A DNA stretch of 64,000 nucleotides from an uncultured Clostridia bacterium. Lineage in GTDB: Bacteria; Bacillota; Clostridia; TANB77; CAG-508. Within the stretch, counting starts at the first letter, position 1. Every line of letters starts with the position of its first letter. The position numbers and the translations under genes were made by a program. Where the stretch lies: the NCBI GenBank assembly GCA_948891265.1, contig CAQUBD010000003.1, positions 1 to 64,000 on the forward strand. The letters run 5' to 3'. The notes beneath the pieces are model-generated. The model saw only the letters and a list, made by a program, of their open reading frames with translations. It ran no database searches and was not told the origin of the DNA. Of the stretch, positions 32,645 to 41,079 are shown piece by piece.

Positions 32645-33133
32645 ATGGACAAGCCAATAAGAAAAGCAGTAAGATGCTATTTAATAAAAGATAATAAAGT
32701 TGTAGTTACAAAATATAAGAAGGGTAATAGAAAAGAAGGATATTATGATATACCTGGAGGAAAGATAGAAGAAGGAGAAATTCCAAGTCAAACAGCTATT
32801 AGAGAGATGAAAGAAGAGACTGGAATAGATATTAAAAATTTAAAATACAAAGGAATTATGACAATAGAATATCCAAATAGAAAATTTTTATTCGATGTAT
32901 TTATTTCAAATGAAAGTGAAGGAGAACCACAAGAGTTTGAAGAAAATATATCAGAATGGATAGAAATTAATGAACTATTACAAAAAGAAAAGATATTATC
33001 TAATATAATGATTTTAGATAGATTTTTTATAAAAGGGCTAATAGATGATAATTGCAATTTTAGTATGCATATTATAGTAGATGAACAAGAGAATATTTTA
33101 AATGTAGAATATAATTTAGAATATAAACAATAA
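32645..33133 (+). CDS. Nudix hydrolase
   Basis: 162 aa, ATG with AGAGGAG upstream. The Nudix box is complete: GGKIEEGEIPSQTAIREMKE then ETGI near residues 40-63 (GX5EX7REUXEEXGU). Members hydrolyse nucleoside diphosphates linked to another group. It is in a tight unit with the HAD gene (15 nt) and the ATPase gene (28 nt). Confidence 0.9.
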   Translation: MDKPIRKAVRCYLIKDNKVVVTKYKKGNRKEGYYDIPGGKIEEGEIPSQTAIREMKEETGIDIKNLKYKGIMTIEYPNRKFLFDVFISNESEGEPQEFEENISEWIEINELLQKEKILSNIMILDRFFIKGLIDDNCNFSMHIIVDEQENILNVEYNLEYKQ

Positions 33134-33161
33134 GATTAAATTATAAAATAGGAGAAACTAA

Positions 33162-33992
33162 ATGACATATTTACAAGAATTTTATTTACCGACAATACAA
33201 AAGGAAGAACTAACAACAAACACACCAAGTAGTTATCCTTTTGGAATATTTCCATATAAAGAAATAGAACAAATAAATTTCAAACCAATTACTATATTTT
33301 ATGGAAGTAATGGTTCTGGAAAATCTACACTATTGAATATTATAGCAGCAAAGTTAGGAATTGCTAGAACAGCTAATTTTAATACTACATACTTATTTGA
33401 TGCTTATATAAATATATGTAAAAAAGTATCTAATGCAATACCTATTAATAGTAAATTTATAACAAGTGAAGATGTTTTTTCACATATATTAGAGGTAAGA
33501 TTAAAAAATAGTGAAATTGATAGCAAAAGGGAAGAACTTGAAAAATTATATTATAAAGAAAAATATACACCTATAAATTATGATAATATGGAAGAGCTAA
33601 AAATACAAAATGAAACAAGGTCTAAAAGTCAAAATCAATTTGTAAAAAGTAGATTAGAAGAGAATATAAAGGAATTTTCTAATGGAGAAACAGCTATTCA
33701 ATTTTTTGATAATTCTTTTAAAATCGGTAATTTATATATATTAGATGAACCAGAAAATAGTCTTGCACCAAAATTTCAAATGCAATTAGCAAAAATACTA
33801 TTAGAATGTGCAAGATATTGCGATTGCCAATTTATTATTGCTAGTCATTCACCTTTTATATTATCAATAGAAGATGCACTAATATATGATTTAGATGATA
33901 AACCTACAAAAACAAAAAATTGGTATGAATTAGAGAATATGAAAATTTATAATGATTTCTTTAAGAAATTTTCAAAAGAATTTAATAATTAA
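33162..33992 (+). CDS. AAA/ABC-type ATPase without membrane partner
   Basis: 276 aa, ATG with AGGAG upstream. Walker A is YGSNGSGKSTLLN near residue 48, a signature-like FSNGE near 170, Walker B LYILDEPENSLAPK near 190, and the switch His in ASHSPF near 222. This is the compact AAA_21/SMC-like form often found with small metabolic or defence genes, not a transporter. It closes the run 31316-33992. Partner and role unknown. Confidence 0.85.
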   Translation: MTYLQEFYLPTIQKEELTTNTPSSYPFGIFPYKEIEQINFKPITIFYGSNGSGKSTLLNIIAAKLGIARTANFNTTYLFDAYINICKKVSNAIPINSKFITSEDVFSHILEVRLKNSEIDSKREELEKLYYKEKYTPINYDNMEELKIQNETRSKSQNQFVKSRLEENIKEFSNGETAIQFFDNSFKIGNLYILDEPENSLAPKFQMQLAKILLECARYCDCQFIIASHSPFILSIEDALIYDLDDKPTKTKNWYELENMKIYNDFFKKFSKEFNN

Positions 33993-34060
33993 TATAACTT
34001 TAATATTGGTATTGTAATAGATGAAAAAAATAAATATATTATAAATTTACATAAATGTAT

Positions 34061-34089
34061 TTGACATGATATAAATAATATGCTAAAAT
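34061..34089 (+). promoter_or_regulatory. strong SigA-type promoter before the GNAT gene
   Basis: Perfect TTGACA (34061-34066), 17 nt, TAAAAT (34084-34089). The transcript would have a leader of about 200 nt before the coding start at 34293. Confidence 0.8.
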
Positions 34090-34119
34090 AAAAATATATT
34101 TTAAGAGTATATCTAAAAA

Positions 34120-34230
34120 CAAATAAGTTTTGAGCGATATAGAATAACTATAAAAGTTATTTGCACTGAGAAATAGATTTAAAAGTCTTTCAAAGGAGTC
34201 TTAAAGATTCTTTTGTGAGGCTTTTTATAA
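34120..34230 (+). promoter_or_regulatory. structured leader with attenuator-like hairpin
   Basis: Within the leader, AATAAC-tataaaa-GTTATT forms one stem (34144-34162). Further on AAAGTCTTTCAAAGGA can pair with TCTTTTGTGAGGCTTTT (about 34181-34228), a long imperfect stem ending in T, as in a terminator. Genes for drug-modifying acetyltransferases often have such attenuators. I do not recognise a known riboswitch class. Confidence 0.5.
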
Positions 34231-34292
34231 TTATAATAGAATAAATTAATTTAATAAAATAGTTAGATATTATGAAAGGGGATGAAATTCAT

Positions 34293-34847
34293 ATGGAAAT
34301 AAAAACTCAAACTACATCAAATGATTCAATTTTAATTAGAAAAGTAAGAAATGATGATGCAAAACAGTATATTGAACTTATAAATTCTGTTTGGAGAGTT
34401 GCTTATAAAGATATTTTTCCAGAGGAAGTATTTATTGACAGAGAAAGAGGGAAAGAAAATAGAATAAAAAGTTTTTCTGACAAATTATATAATGATAATA
34501 AGAGGTTATGTTATGTTGCTGAATGTGATGGTGTAATTGTTGGAGCAATAAATGGTACAATAAAATCAACATATGAACATTTTTCAGAAGATGATTTTGC
34601 TGATTTAGTTGGATTATATATAAATCCAAAGTATCAGGGAAAAGGAATAGGCACAAAATTAAAAAACATTTTTGAAGATTGGGCGAGAAGAAATGGTGCT
34701 AAGAAATATATAATTGGAGTTTTGAAAGATAATAATAAAGCTCGAAAGGTATATGAAAGCTGGGGAGGCGAGCTTGACGATTGGGAGCAGAAATTTTATA
34801 AATTGGATGTAGGATATGATGAAGTTTTTTACAAATATAATTTATAA
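34293..34847 (+). CDS. GNAT-family N-acetyltransferase 1
   Basis: 184 aa from the ATG at 34293 (GGGG 11 nt upstream; the ATG at 34272 is inside that site). GNAT motifs: LIRKVRNDDAKQYIELIN at the start, YVAECDGVIVGAING, LVGLYINPKYQGKGIGTKL (acetyl-CoA pyrophosphate loop QGKGIG) near residue 112 and KARKVYESWGGE near 152. It transfers an acetyl group from acetyl-CoA to an amine, target unknown. Own promoter and attenuator-like leader suggest regulated expression. Confidence 0.88.
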   Translation: MEIKTQTTSNDSILIRKVRNDDAKQYIELINSVWRVAYKDIFPEEVFIDRERGKENRIKSFSDKLYNDNKRLCYVAECDGVIVGAINGTIKSTYEHFSEDDFADLVGLYINPKYQGKGIGTKLKNIFEDWARRNGAKKYIIGVLKDNNKARKVYESWGGELDDWEQKFYKLDVGYDEVFYKYNL

Positions 34848-34894
34848 AAATTATAAATTTATTTAATAAAATTGGATAAAAGGAGATGATTAGA

Positions 34895-35458
34895 ATGCCA
34901 AAATTCATATTAATAATAGGACCACAAGCAGTTGGGAAAATGACAGTAGGTCAAGAATTAGCAAAATTAACATGATATAAACTATTTTATAATCATATGA
35001 CAATAGAAATGGTTAGATTAATATTTGATTATGATAAAAAAGCATATCAAAAAATGAACCAACGTATAAGATATAAAGTATTTAAAGAATTTGCAAAAAG
35101 TAATGAAAAGGGAATAATATTTACAGGATGTTTTGATTTTGGAAAAGACTTAGAAGAAGAAAAAGCAGAAACTGATAGATGGATGAATTTATTTGAAGAA
35201 TCATATGTAGTTGAATTAGAGACAACATTAGAAGAAAGATTAAAAAGAAATAAAACAGCTAATAGATTAGAACATAAAGCATCTAAAAGAGATTTAGAAT
35301 GGAGTGAAAAAGAGTTATTAAAATCAATGGAAAAACACAAATTAAACTCTGAACCAGGCGAAGGAGAAAAGATTTTTAAGAATTATTTAAAAATTGTAAA
35401 TACAGATATATCAGCTATTGATGTAGCAAAAATTATAAAAGAAAAATTTAAATTATAG
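34895..35458 (+). pseudogene. P-loop kinase-like gene with an internal TGA
   Basis: The frame from ATG 34895 (AGGAG upstream) encodes PKFILIIGPQAVGKMTVGQE, a Walker A P-loop, runs to Leu-Thr at codon 26, then meets TGA at 34973-34975 and continues without shift to 35458 (187 codons). The next residues YKLFYNHMTIEM match the family of small P-loop kinases, in which a Gly stands at the TGA position, so GGA has changed to TGA. TGA is a normal stop elsewhere in this window (for example at 13747, 24902 and 38678), so recoding is unlikely. Translation might restart at ATG 34997 but would lack the P-loop. Confidence 0.8.
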
Positions 35459-35476
35459 AAAAGGAGAAAAGAAAAA

Positions 35477-36040
35477 ATGAAATATTATAAAAAATTAGTA
35501 GGAGAAAGAATATATTTATCACCAATAAGTATAGAAGATGCAGAAAAATATGTAGAATGGCTTTCAGATTTTAAAGTGACAGATGGACTAGGTAGAAGTA
35601 GTAACTTGATGACAATAGAAGATGAAAAAGTATGGATTACTAACGAATCAAAAGGTAATGATTTAAACTTTGCAATTGTAAATTTAGAAAATGATAAGTT
35701 AATTGGAAATTGTAGTTTAATGAACATTAGTTATAAAAATAGGATAGCTGAAGTAGGACTTTTTATAGGAGATGAAAGTAATAGAAATAATGGATATGGA
35801 GCAGAAACATTAAGATTATTATTAGACTTTGGTTTTAATTACTTAAACTTAAATAATATAATGTTAGGAGTAAAATCATTTAATGAAAGAGCGATAGCAT
35901 GTTATAAAAAAGTAGGTTTCAAAGAATTTGGAAGAAGAAGAGAAAGCTATTTCTTAAATGGAAAATATTATGATGATATACAAATGGATATTTTAGCAAG
36001 AGAATTTACAGAAAGTTATATAAAAAATAAAAATATATAA
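35477..36040 (+). CDS. GNAT-family N-acetyltransferase 2 (RimJ/RimL-like)
   Basis: 187 aa, ATG with AAGGAG upstream. It starts LVGERIYLSPISIEDAEKY, as RimJ/RimL/SpeG-type acetyltransferases do, and has NNGYGAETLRLLLDFGFNYL near residue 108 and NERAIACYKKVGFKE near 136, ending in the usual GRRRESYFLNGKYYD. The target is unknown. It is 18 nt downstream of the P-loop pseudogene, in one unit. Confidence 0.88.
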   Translation: MKYYKKLVGERIYLSPISIEDAEKYVEWLSDFKVTDGLGRSSNLMTIEDEKVWITNESKGNDLNFAIVNLENDKLIGNCSLMNISYKNRIAEVGLFIGDESNRNNGYGAETLRLLLDFGFNYLNLNNIMLGVKSFNERAIACYKKVGFKEFGRRRESYFLNGKYYDDIQMDILAREFTESYIKNKNI

Positions 36041-36099
36041 TACATTTTACAAAAAGTGTGTTATACTAATAACAAATTAAATTTAGTTATGATTTAAAA

Positions 36100-36317
36100 A
36101 GAAAATTAATAGTAATTTATAGTTACAAAATTAAGAGAGATAGTGGTAGGTGAAAACTATTAGAATATAAAATTACGAATTACAATTCTTATAGTAACTA
36201 ACGAGTGGCTACGAATAAGCTATAATGAGGTAATATAAAGTTTTATATTATGAATAAAGGTGGTAACACGAGTCAAATCGTCCTTTAAAAAGGATTGATT
36301 TGACTCTTTTAATTTTT
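36100..36317 (+). promoter_or_regulatory. T-box leader of tyrS
   Basis: The T-box AAGGTGGTAACACG (36257-36270) contains TGGT, able to pair with the 3' ACCA of an uncharged tRNA. It is followed by a strong terminator: GAGTCAAATC (36270-36279) pairs with GATTTGACTC (36297-36306), then TTTTAATTTTT. Upstream, GGTGAAAACT and the AGAGAGA start fit stem I of T-box RNAs. By position it senses tRNA-Tyr; I could not fix the specifier codon by eye. Confidence 0.9.
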
Positions 36318-36403
36318 AAAAGATAATATTAGATGAATGGTTTGTAAAATAAGAAATTTTCAATTTCTTATTTTATGATGAACGAAGTGAAAGGAGAAAA
36401 ATT

Positions 36404-37567
36404 ATGAAGGAATTAGAATTAATTAAAAGAAAATCTGTACAGATATTTTCAGAGGAAGAATTAGAAAGAAAATTAAAAAGTGGAAAAAAATTAGTAATAA
36501 AATTTGGAGCAGATCCTAGCAGACCTGATTTACACTTAGGACATACAGTACCATTAAGAGTCTTAAAAACTTTTCAAGATTTAGGACATGAAGTAGTTTT
36601 TGTAATTGGAGATTTTACAGCAATGATTGGAGATCCAACAGGAAAGAGTAAAACAAGACCAGCATTAACATTTGAAGAAACAAGAAAATCAGCAGAAACA
36701 TATTTAAAACAAGTTACAAAAATTTTAGATAAAGATAAAACAAGAATTGAATATAATTCAGAATGGTTATCTAAAATGAATTTTGAAGATATAATAAAAT
36801 TAACAAGTAAATACACTGTAGCAAGAATACTAGAAAGAGATGACTTTAAAAATAGATTTGAAAATAATTTGCCACTTTCAATGCATGAATTATTATATCC
36901 ACTTATGCAAGGATATGATTCAATAGCATTAAATGCAGATATAGAAATAGGAGGAACAGACCAAACATTCAATTTGTTAGTAGGAAGAGAATTACAAAAA
37001 GATTATAAACAAGAGGCTCAAGTTGTTATTACTTTTCCATTATTAGTTGGATTAGATGGAAAAGAAAAAATGAGTAAGTCTTTAGATAATTATATTGGAA
37101 TAGATGAATCGCCTGAAAAGATGTATGAAAAAGCAATGAAAATTCCAGATGAAGTTCTAATAGAATATTTTAAATTAACAACTGATATTGATATAGAAAT
37201 AGCTAAAAAATGGATAGATGAAGATGTTGTTGAAACACATAAAAAATATGCAAAAGAAATAATCAAAATGTATCATGGAGAGGAATTTATTACACAAGCT
37301 GAAGAAAAATATAAGACAGTTGCAAATGGTAGAATTCCTAGTGATATAGAAAGCATAAGCTTAAGTAATGATATTCAAGAAATATCAATATGTGATTTAT
37401 TAGTAAAAACAGAATTTGCGAAATCAAGAGGAGAAGCCAAAAGAATGATACAGGGAAAAGGTGTTAAAATAAATAGTGTATTAATTGAAGATATTAATAG
37501 TAGTATAAAATTAGATGAAGAGCTTGTATTACAGTTTGGAAAAAATAAATTTATAAAAGTAAAGTAG
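36404..37567 (+). CDS. tyrS: tyrosyl-tRNA synthetase
   Basis: 387 aa, ATG with AAAGGAG upstream. Class I synthetase: HLGHTVPLR near residue 43, [20 protein letters not shown] near 66, [22 protein letters not shown] near 168, the KMSKS loop near 224 ([10 protein letters not shown]), and an S4 RNA-binding domain over the last 60 residues ([16 protein letters not shown]). It is the type with IGGTDQ, close to the TyrZ group. It attaches Tyr to tRNA-Tyr and is controlled by the T-box upstream. A radical SAM gene follows after 99 nt. Confidence 0.96.
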   Translation: MKELELIKRKSVQIFSEEELERKLKSGKKLVIKFGADPSRPDLHLGHTVPLRVLKTFQDLGHEVVFVIGDFTAMIGDPTGKSKTRPALTFEETRKSAETYLKQVTKILDKDKTRIEYNSEWLSKMNFEDIIKLTSKYTVARILERDDFKNRFENNLPLSMHELLYPLMQGYDSIALNADIEIGGTDQTFNLLVGRELQKDYKQEAQVVITFPLLVGLDGKEKMSKSLDNYIGIDESPEKMYEKAMKIPDEVLIEYFKLTTDIDIEIAKKWIDEDVVETHKKYAKEIIKMYHGEEFITQAEEKYKTVANGRIPSDIESISLSNDIQEISICDLLVKTEFAKSRGEAKRMIQGKGVKINSVLIEDINSSIKLDEELVLQFGKNKFIKVK

Positions 37568-37666
37568 ATAGTGAAATATTAAAAAATTCAGATATTGCAA
37601 ATTATGTAAAATTAATGTATAATAATTAAACTGGAAATTACCAAAAAAATCAAGGAGGTAACGGAT

Positions 37667-38680
37667 ATGTATGAATATGCACCGTGGTCAAAGAAAGTTT
37701 TAGAACGGATACTAGAAATTTCTTCAACAACATTGCCAATTTTAGATGTTCAGTTAGGAGGAGCATGTAATCTAAACTGCATTTACTGTGATACACCAAA
37801 GTATCATTCACCATGTTCATTAGATATAAATTCACTTGAACGAATTATCAAAAATGGTAATATTGAGTGGGTATATACCTGTGGATTAGGAGAGCCAACA
37901 GCATCTGGAAATATGGGAACTTTTAAACAGATATTGGATATTTGTAAGAAAAATGGAGCAAAGGTTTCAGTGTTTAGTAACATCGTTAATTTAGATGATG
38001 AGTTATTAAGTTATATTGAAGGAGGTACATTAAGTGTGCTGTTCAAGCTTGATAGCTTTGATAAAGAAAAAATGGCTTATTTATATGGGCGAGATAAAGG
38101 ACAAATTATCTTACGAAATTATCAAAGATTATTAGAAGTTACAAAACTAAGCGATGGAACTACTAACTTAGGGGCTTCTATTGTACCAACAAAGATTAAT
38201 TATGAAGAGGTATATCAGATTATTGATTTTTGTATGGAAAATGGAATATTTCCTTTGTTAGGTCAACTTGAAAATGCTGGGAGATGTTCAAAAATTTTTG
38301 AAAAAATGGAACTGAAACAAGAAGAATTATTGAATTTAAGAAGTTACATTAATCAAAAATATGAACTGACATACCAAATTCCTATATGTCCTGCAACTAT
38401 TTCTGCAATGCATATAACAAATCAAAATGATGTTATTGTAGATAAGAAAACAGGATTGTCATGCGCATGGTTTTGGTTAGGAGATCCTGAAATGATTACA
38501 CTTGGCAATATCAAAGAGATGCCTGCAGATATGATAACTAAAAAAATTATTGACTATCGAAAATCTAGATTCAAAGATGTTGTTGATATTGCAAAGACAT
38601 TAAAACCACATCCATTTGGTGGATGTGGAGGAGATGCAAAAACTTTACTTAATCAGTATATCAGCATTGCAAAATACTGA
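37667..38680 (+). CDS. radical SAM enzyme 2
   Basis: 337 aa, ATG with AAGGAGG upstream. The cluster motif is CNLNCIYC near residue 34-41, followed by CGLGEPTA near 68 (in place of GGEP). In the C-terminal half are further cysteines (PICPAT, LSCAWFWLGDPE, and GGCGGD near 322) that could bind auxiliary clusters, as in SPASM-like proteins. Such enzymes often modify peptides, cofactors or sugars, but no precursor peptide is near. Codons are somewhat less AT-rich than in the neighbours. It ends with TGA and a terminator. Confidence 0.88.
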   Translation: MYEYAPWSKKVLERILEISSTTLPILDVQLGGACNLNCIYCDTPKYHSPCSLDINSLERIIKNGNIEWVYTCGLGEPTASGNMGTFKQILDICKKNGAKVSVFSNIVNLDDELLSYIEGGTLSVLFKLDSFDKEKMAYLYGRDKGQIILRNYQRLLEVTKLSDGTTNLGASIVPTKINYEEVYQIIDFCMENGIFPLLGQLENAGRCSKIFEKMELKQEELLNLRSYINQKYELTYQIPICPATISAMHITNQNDVIVDKKTGLSCAWFWLGDPEMITLGNIKEMPADMITKKIIDYRKSRFKDVVDIAKTLKPHPFGGCGGDAKTLLNQYISIAKY

Positions 38681-38710
38681 AAAATGTTAAAATTAAAATT
38701 GTTTAAATAG

Positions 38711-38740
38711 AGGTGTGAATGATTTCATTCACACCTTATT
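38711..38740 (+). terminator. terminator after the radical SAM gene
   Basis: AGGTGTGAATGA / TTCATTCACACCT hairpin followed by TATT. Confidence 0.8.
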
Positions 38741-38838
38741 AACGGTATGGCTAAATCAGAGAATTTATATATTAAGTTCGTATTGTAAAAAATGTAAACT
38801 TATGATAACATTATGATACAAAGAAGAGGAGAGAAAAG

Positions 38839-39570
38839 ATGGAAAAAGTTGTATTAGTAACTGGAAGCAGTAAAGGAATTGGAAAAGCAACAGCTATTGA
38901 ATTTGCTAAAAAAGGATATAAAGTAATAATAAATTATTTAACAGATAAAGAAAATGCAGAAAAATTATCAGATTATCTAGAACAAGAATATAAAGTAGAA
39001 ACATTACTTATTAAAGCTGATGTATCAGATGAAATGCAAGTAAAAAATATGATAAAAGAAGTTATAGATAAATATGGAAAAATAGATGTACTAGTAAATA
39101 ATGCAGGAATAGCGATAGATAAGGAATTTGAAGATAGAACTATAGAAGATTGGAAAAGAACATTAGAAGTAAATACAATAGGAACTTTTTTAGTATCTAA
39201 ATATGTAAGCGAATACATGATAAAAAATAAGAATGGAAAAATAATAAATGTATCTTCAACAAATGGAATAAATACATTTTTTCCATCAAGCATAGATTAT
39301 GATGCATCAAAGGCAGCAATTAACAATTTAACATATAATTTAGCAATACAATTCGCACCATATATAAATGTAAATGCTGTTGCACCTGGTTGGGTAAATA
39401 CGGATATGAATAAAGAATTGCCAAAAGAATTAGTAGAAGAAGAGACTGAAAAAATATATAAGAAAAGATTTGCAGAACCAGAAGAAATAGCAAAAGTAAT
39501 AGTATTTTTAGCATCTGAAGATGCAAGTTATATAAATGGAACAGTTATAAAAGTAGATGGAGGAATGTAA
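38839..39570 (+). CDS. short-chain dehydrogenase/reductase 2 (FabG-like)
   Basis: 243 aa, ATG with GAGGAG upstream. TGSSKGIG at residues 8-15, NNAG near 88, the catalytic Ser and YDASK near 151, and the C-terminal INGTVIKVDGGM. It has the classical features of 3-oxoacyl-ACP-reductase-like SDRs, but no fatty-acid genes are next to it. The HD gene starts 6 nt after its stop. Confidence 0.88.
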   Translation: MEKVVLVTGSSKGIGKATAIEFAKKGYKVIINYLTDKENAEKLSDYLEQEYKVETLLIKADVSDEMQVKNMIKEVIDKYGKIDVLVNNAGIAIDKEFEDRTIEDWKRTLEVNTIGTFLVSKYVSEYMIKNKNGKIINVSSTNGINTFFPSSIDYDASKAAINNLTYNLAIQFAPYINVNAVAPGWVNTDMNKELPKELVEEETEKIYKKRFAEPEEIAKVIVFLASEDASYINGTVIKVDGGM

Positions 39571-39576
39571 ATAAAG

Positions 39577-40500
39577 ATGTTATTAGAATATTATTTAGAC
39601 AAATTAAATGTAAAAAATAAACCTGAGTTTATTGAAAAGTATTTAAAAACACCATCTTTATTAAGACTAAAAAAAGTTGGATATTTTTGTGGAATGGATT
39701 ATGCATCAAAAAATATATATAATTTTAAAGAATATATTACGAGGTACGACCACTCATTAACAGTTGCACTATTAACATGGAAATTTACACAAAATGAAAA
39801 GATGACACTTGCAGGATTATTTCATGATATTGCAACTCCATGTTTTTCACATGTAATAGATTATATGAATAAGGATTATGAAAATCAAGAAAGTACAGAA
39901 GAGTATACCGAAAATATATTAAAAAATGATAAATACTTAATAAAATGTTTAAAACAAGATAATATTCAAATAGAAGATATAACTAATTTTAAGAAATATA
40001 GTATTGTAGATAATGATAGACCTAAAGTATGTGCAGACAGAATAGATGGAGTAATACTTACTGGAATATCTTGGACTAAAAATGTAGAATATGGGGATAT
40101 AGATAAAATCATAGATGATATTGAAATATATACTAATGAAGATAATTTAGATGAAATAGGATTTAAAACAGCAGAAGTTGCTAAGTTGGTATTAGATATT
40201 AGTAAAAGTATTGATATTTATTGTCATTCTAAAGAAGATAACTATATGATGGAATTATTAGCAGAAATAACAAGATGTGCAATAAATAATAAAATAATAA
40301 AATATGATGATTTGTATCTATTTGACGAAGAAAAAATGATGCAAAAGTTAAAAAAATGCAATAATAAAGTCATAGAAGAAAATATAAAAAAATTTGAGAC
40401 AATTACTAAAGAAGAAATACCAGATATCAAATTACAAAATGTAAAAATAAGAAAGTTGAATCCGATTGTAAATGGAAAGAGATATAGTGTTATCAAATAA
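39577..40500 (+). CDS. HD-domain phosphohydrolase
   Basis: 307 aa. The HD pattern is ITRYDHSLTVALLTW near residue 52, LAGLFHDIATPCFSHVIDY near 84 and KVCADRIDG near 150, close to dGTP-triphosphohydrolase-like and related HD proteins. The start lacks a good ribosome site but stands 6 nt behind the SDR stop, so translation is probably coupled. Likely a nucleotide phosphohydrolase; substrate open. Confidence 0.85.
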   Translation: MLLEYYLDKLNVKNKPEFIEKYLKTPSLLRLKKVGYFCGMDYASKNIYNFKEYITRYDHSLTVALLTWKFTQNEKMTLAGLFHDIATPCFSHVIDYMNKDYENQESTEEYTENILKNDKYLIKCLKQDNIQIEDITNFKKYSIVDNDRPKVCADRIDGVILTGISWTKNVEYGDIDKIIDDIEIYTNEDNLDEIGFKTAEVAKLVLDISKSIDIYCHSKEDNYMMELLAEITRCAINNKIIKYDDLYLFDEEKMMQKLKKCNNKVIEENIKKFETITKEEIPDIKLQNVKIRKLNPIVNGKRYSVIK

Positions 40501-40543
40501 CAATGATATAGTGACTAGACAATTATAAAAATTAAAATAACAC

Positions 40544-40572
40544 TAGACAAAGTTAAAATTAAGATGTATAAT
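40544..40572 (+). promoter_or_regulatory. promoter of the valS leader
   Basis: TAGACA (40544-40549), 17 nt, perfect TATAAT (40567-40572), upstream of the T-box leader. Confidence 0.65.
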
Positions 40573-40615
40573 AATAGCATAATAAATAAAAACAAAGAAA
40601 AAGAGGAGTACATTT

Positions 40616-40849
40616 AAACACTGATTTAAAGAGAATAGAAGCCAAAGGCTGGAAGCTTCTAAAATTAAGATAAATGGAAGTAACTTTAGAGTTGGTAATA
40701 TGAAAATAAACTTAAGATTATCCGTATAAGCTGCGTTAAAGCTAAATTAAGATGTTATCTAAAAATACAAAAAATAGATAATAATTAAGGTGGTACCGTG
40801 AGATATTAGCTCGCCCTTATAGAAATATAAGGACGAGTTTGTTGTTTTT
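40616..40849 (+). promoter_or_regulatory. T-box leader of valS
   Basis: The T-box AAGGTGGTACCGTGAG (40788-40803) contains TGGT for the tRNA 3' end. A terminator follows: GCTCGCCCTTAT (40809-40820) with ATAAGGACGAGT (40827-40838), then TTGTTGTTTTT. Stem I is visible as GAGAATAGAAGCC...GGAAGCTTCT (40631-40660). It senses uncharged tRNA-Val by position. The spacer to valS (40850-41079) is unusually long and holds two repeat hairpins. Confidence 0.9.
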
Positions 40850-40882
40850 AAAACAACCTATGGTACAAAGTTGTGAAAGATA

Positions 40883-40970
40883 TGTCCCCAATGGGACAAA
40901 AATTAAGATAGCTGTTTGAGCAAAGCGAATTACAGATATCTTATGCAAAAGGAAACGTCCCCAATGGGAC
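40883..40970. repeat. two TGTCCCCAATGGGACA hairpins before valS
   Basis: TGTCCC-CAAT-GGGACA at 40883-40898 and GTCCCCAATGGGAC at 40957-40970. The same palindrome appears, degraded, at 47627-47655 and three times, reversed, inside addA (49045-49149). It is thus a dispersed repeat of this genome. Confidence 0.8.
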
Positions 40971-41079
40971 AAACATGCATATGAATTACCAAAAGAAACA
41001 AAGTTAACAGAAAAACAAAAAGGAAAGAATGGAGTTTTAGGGACTTCTAAATTAGAAAAAACAGAAGGAGATTTAGAAA

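Noticed and set aside
34973..34975. Recoding of TGA as glycine or tryptophan
   Set aside because: TGA ends several intact genes in this window (for example 24902 and 38678), so the internal TGA is better read as a mutation.
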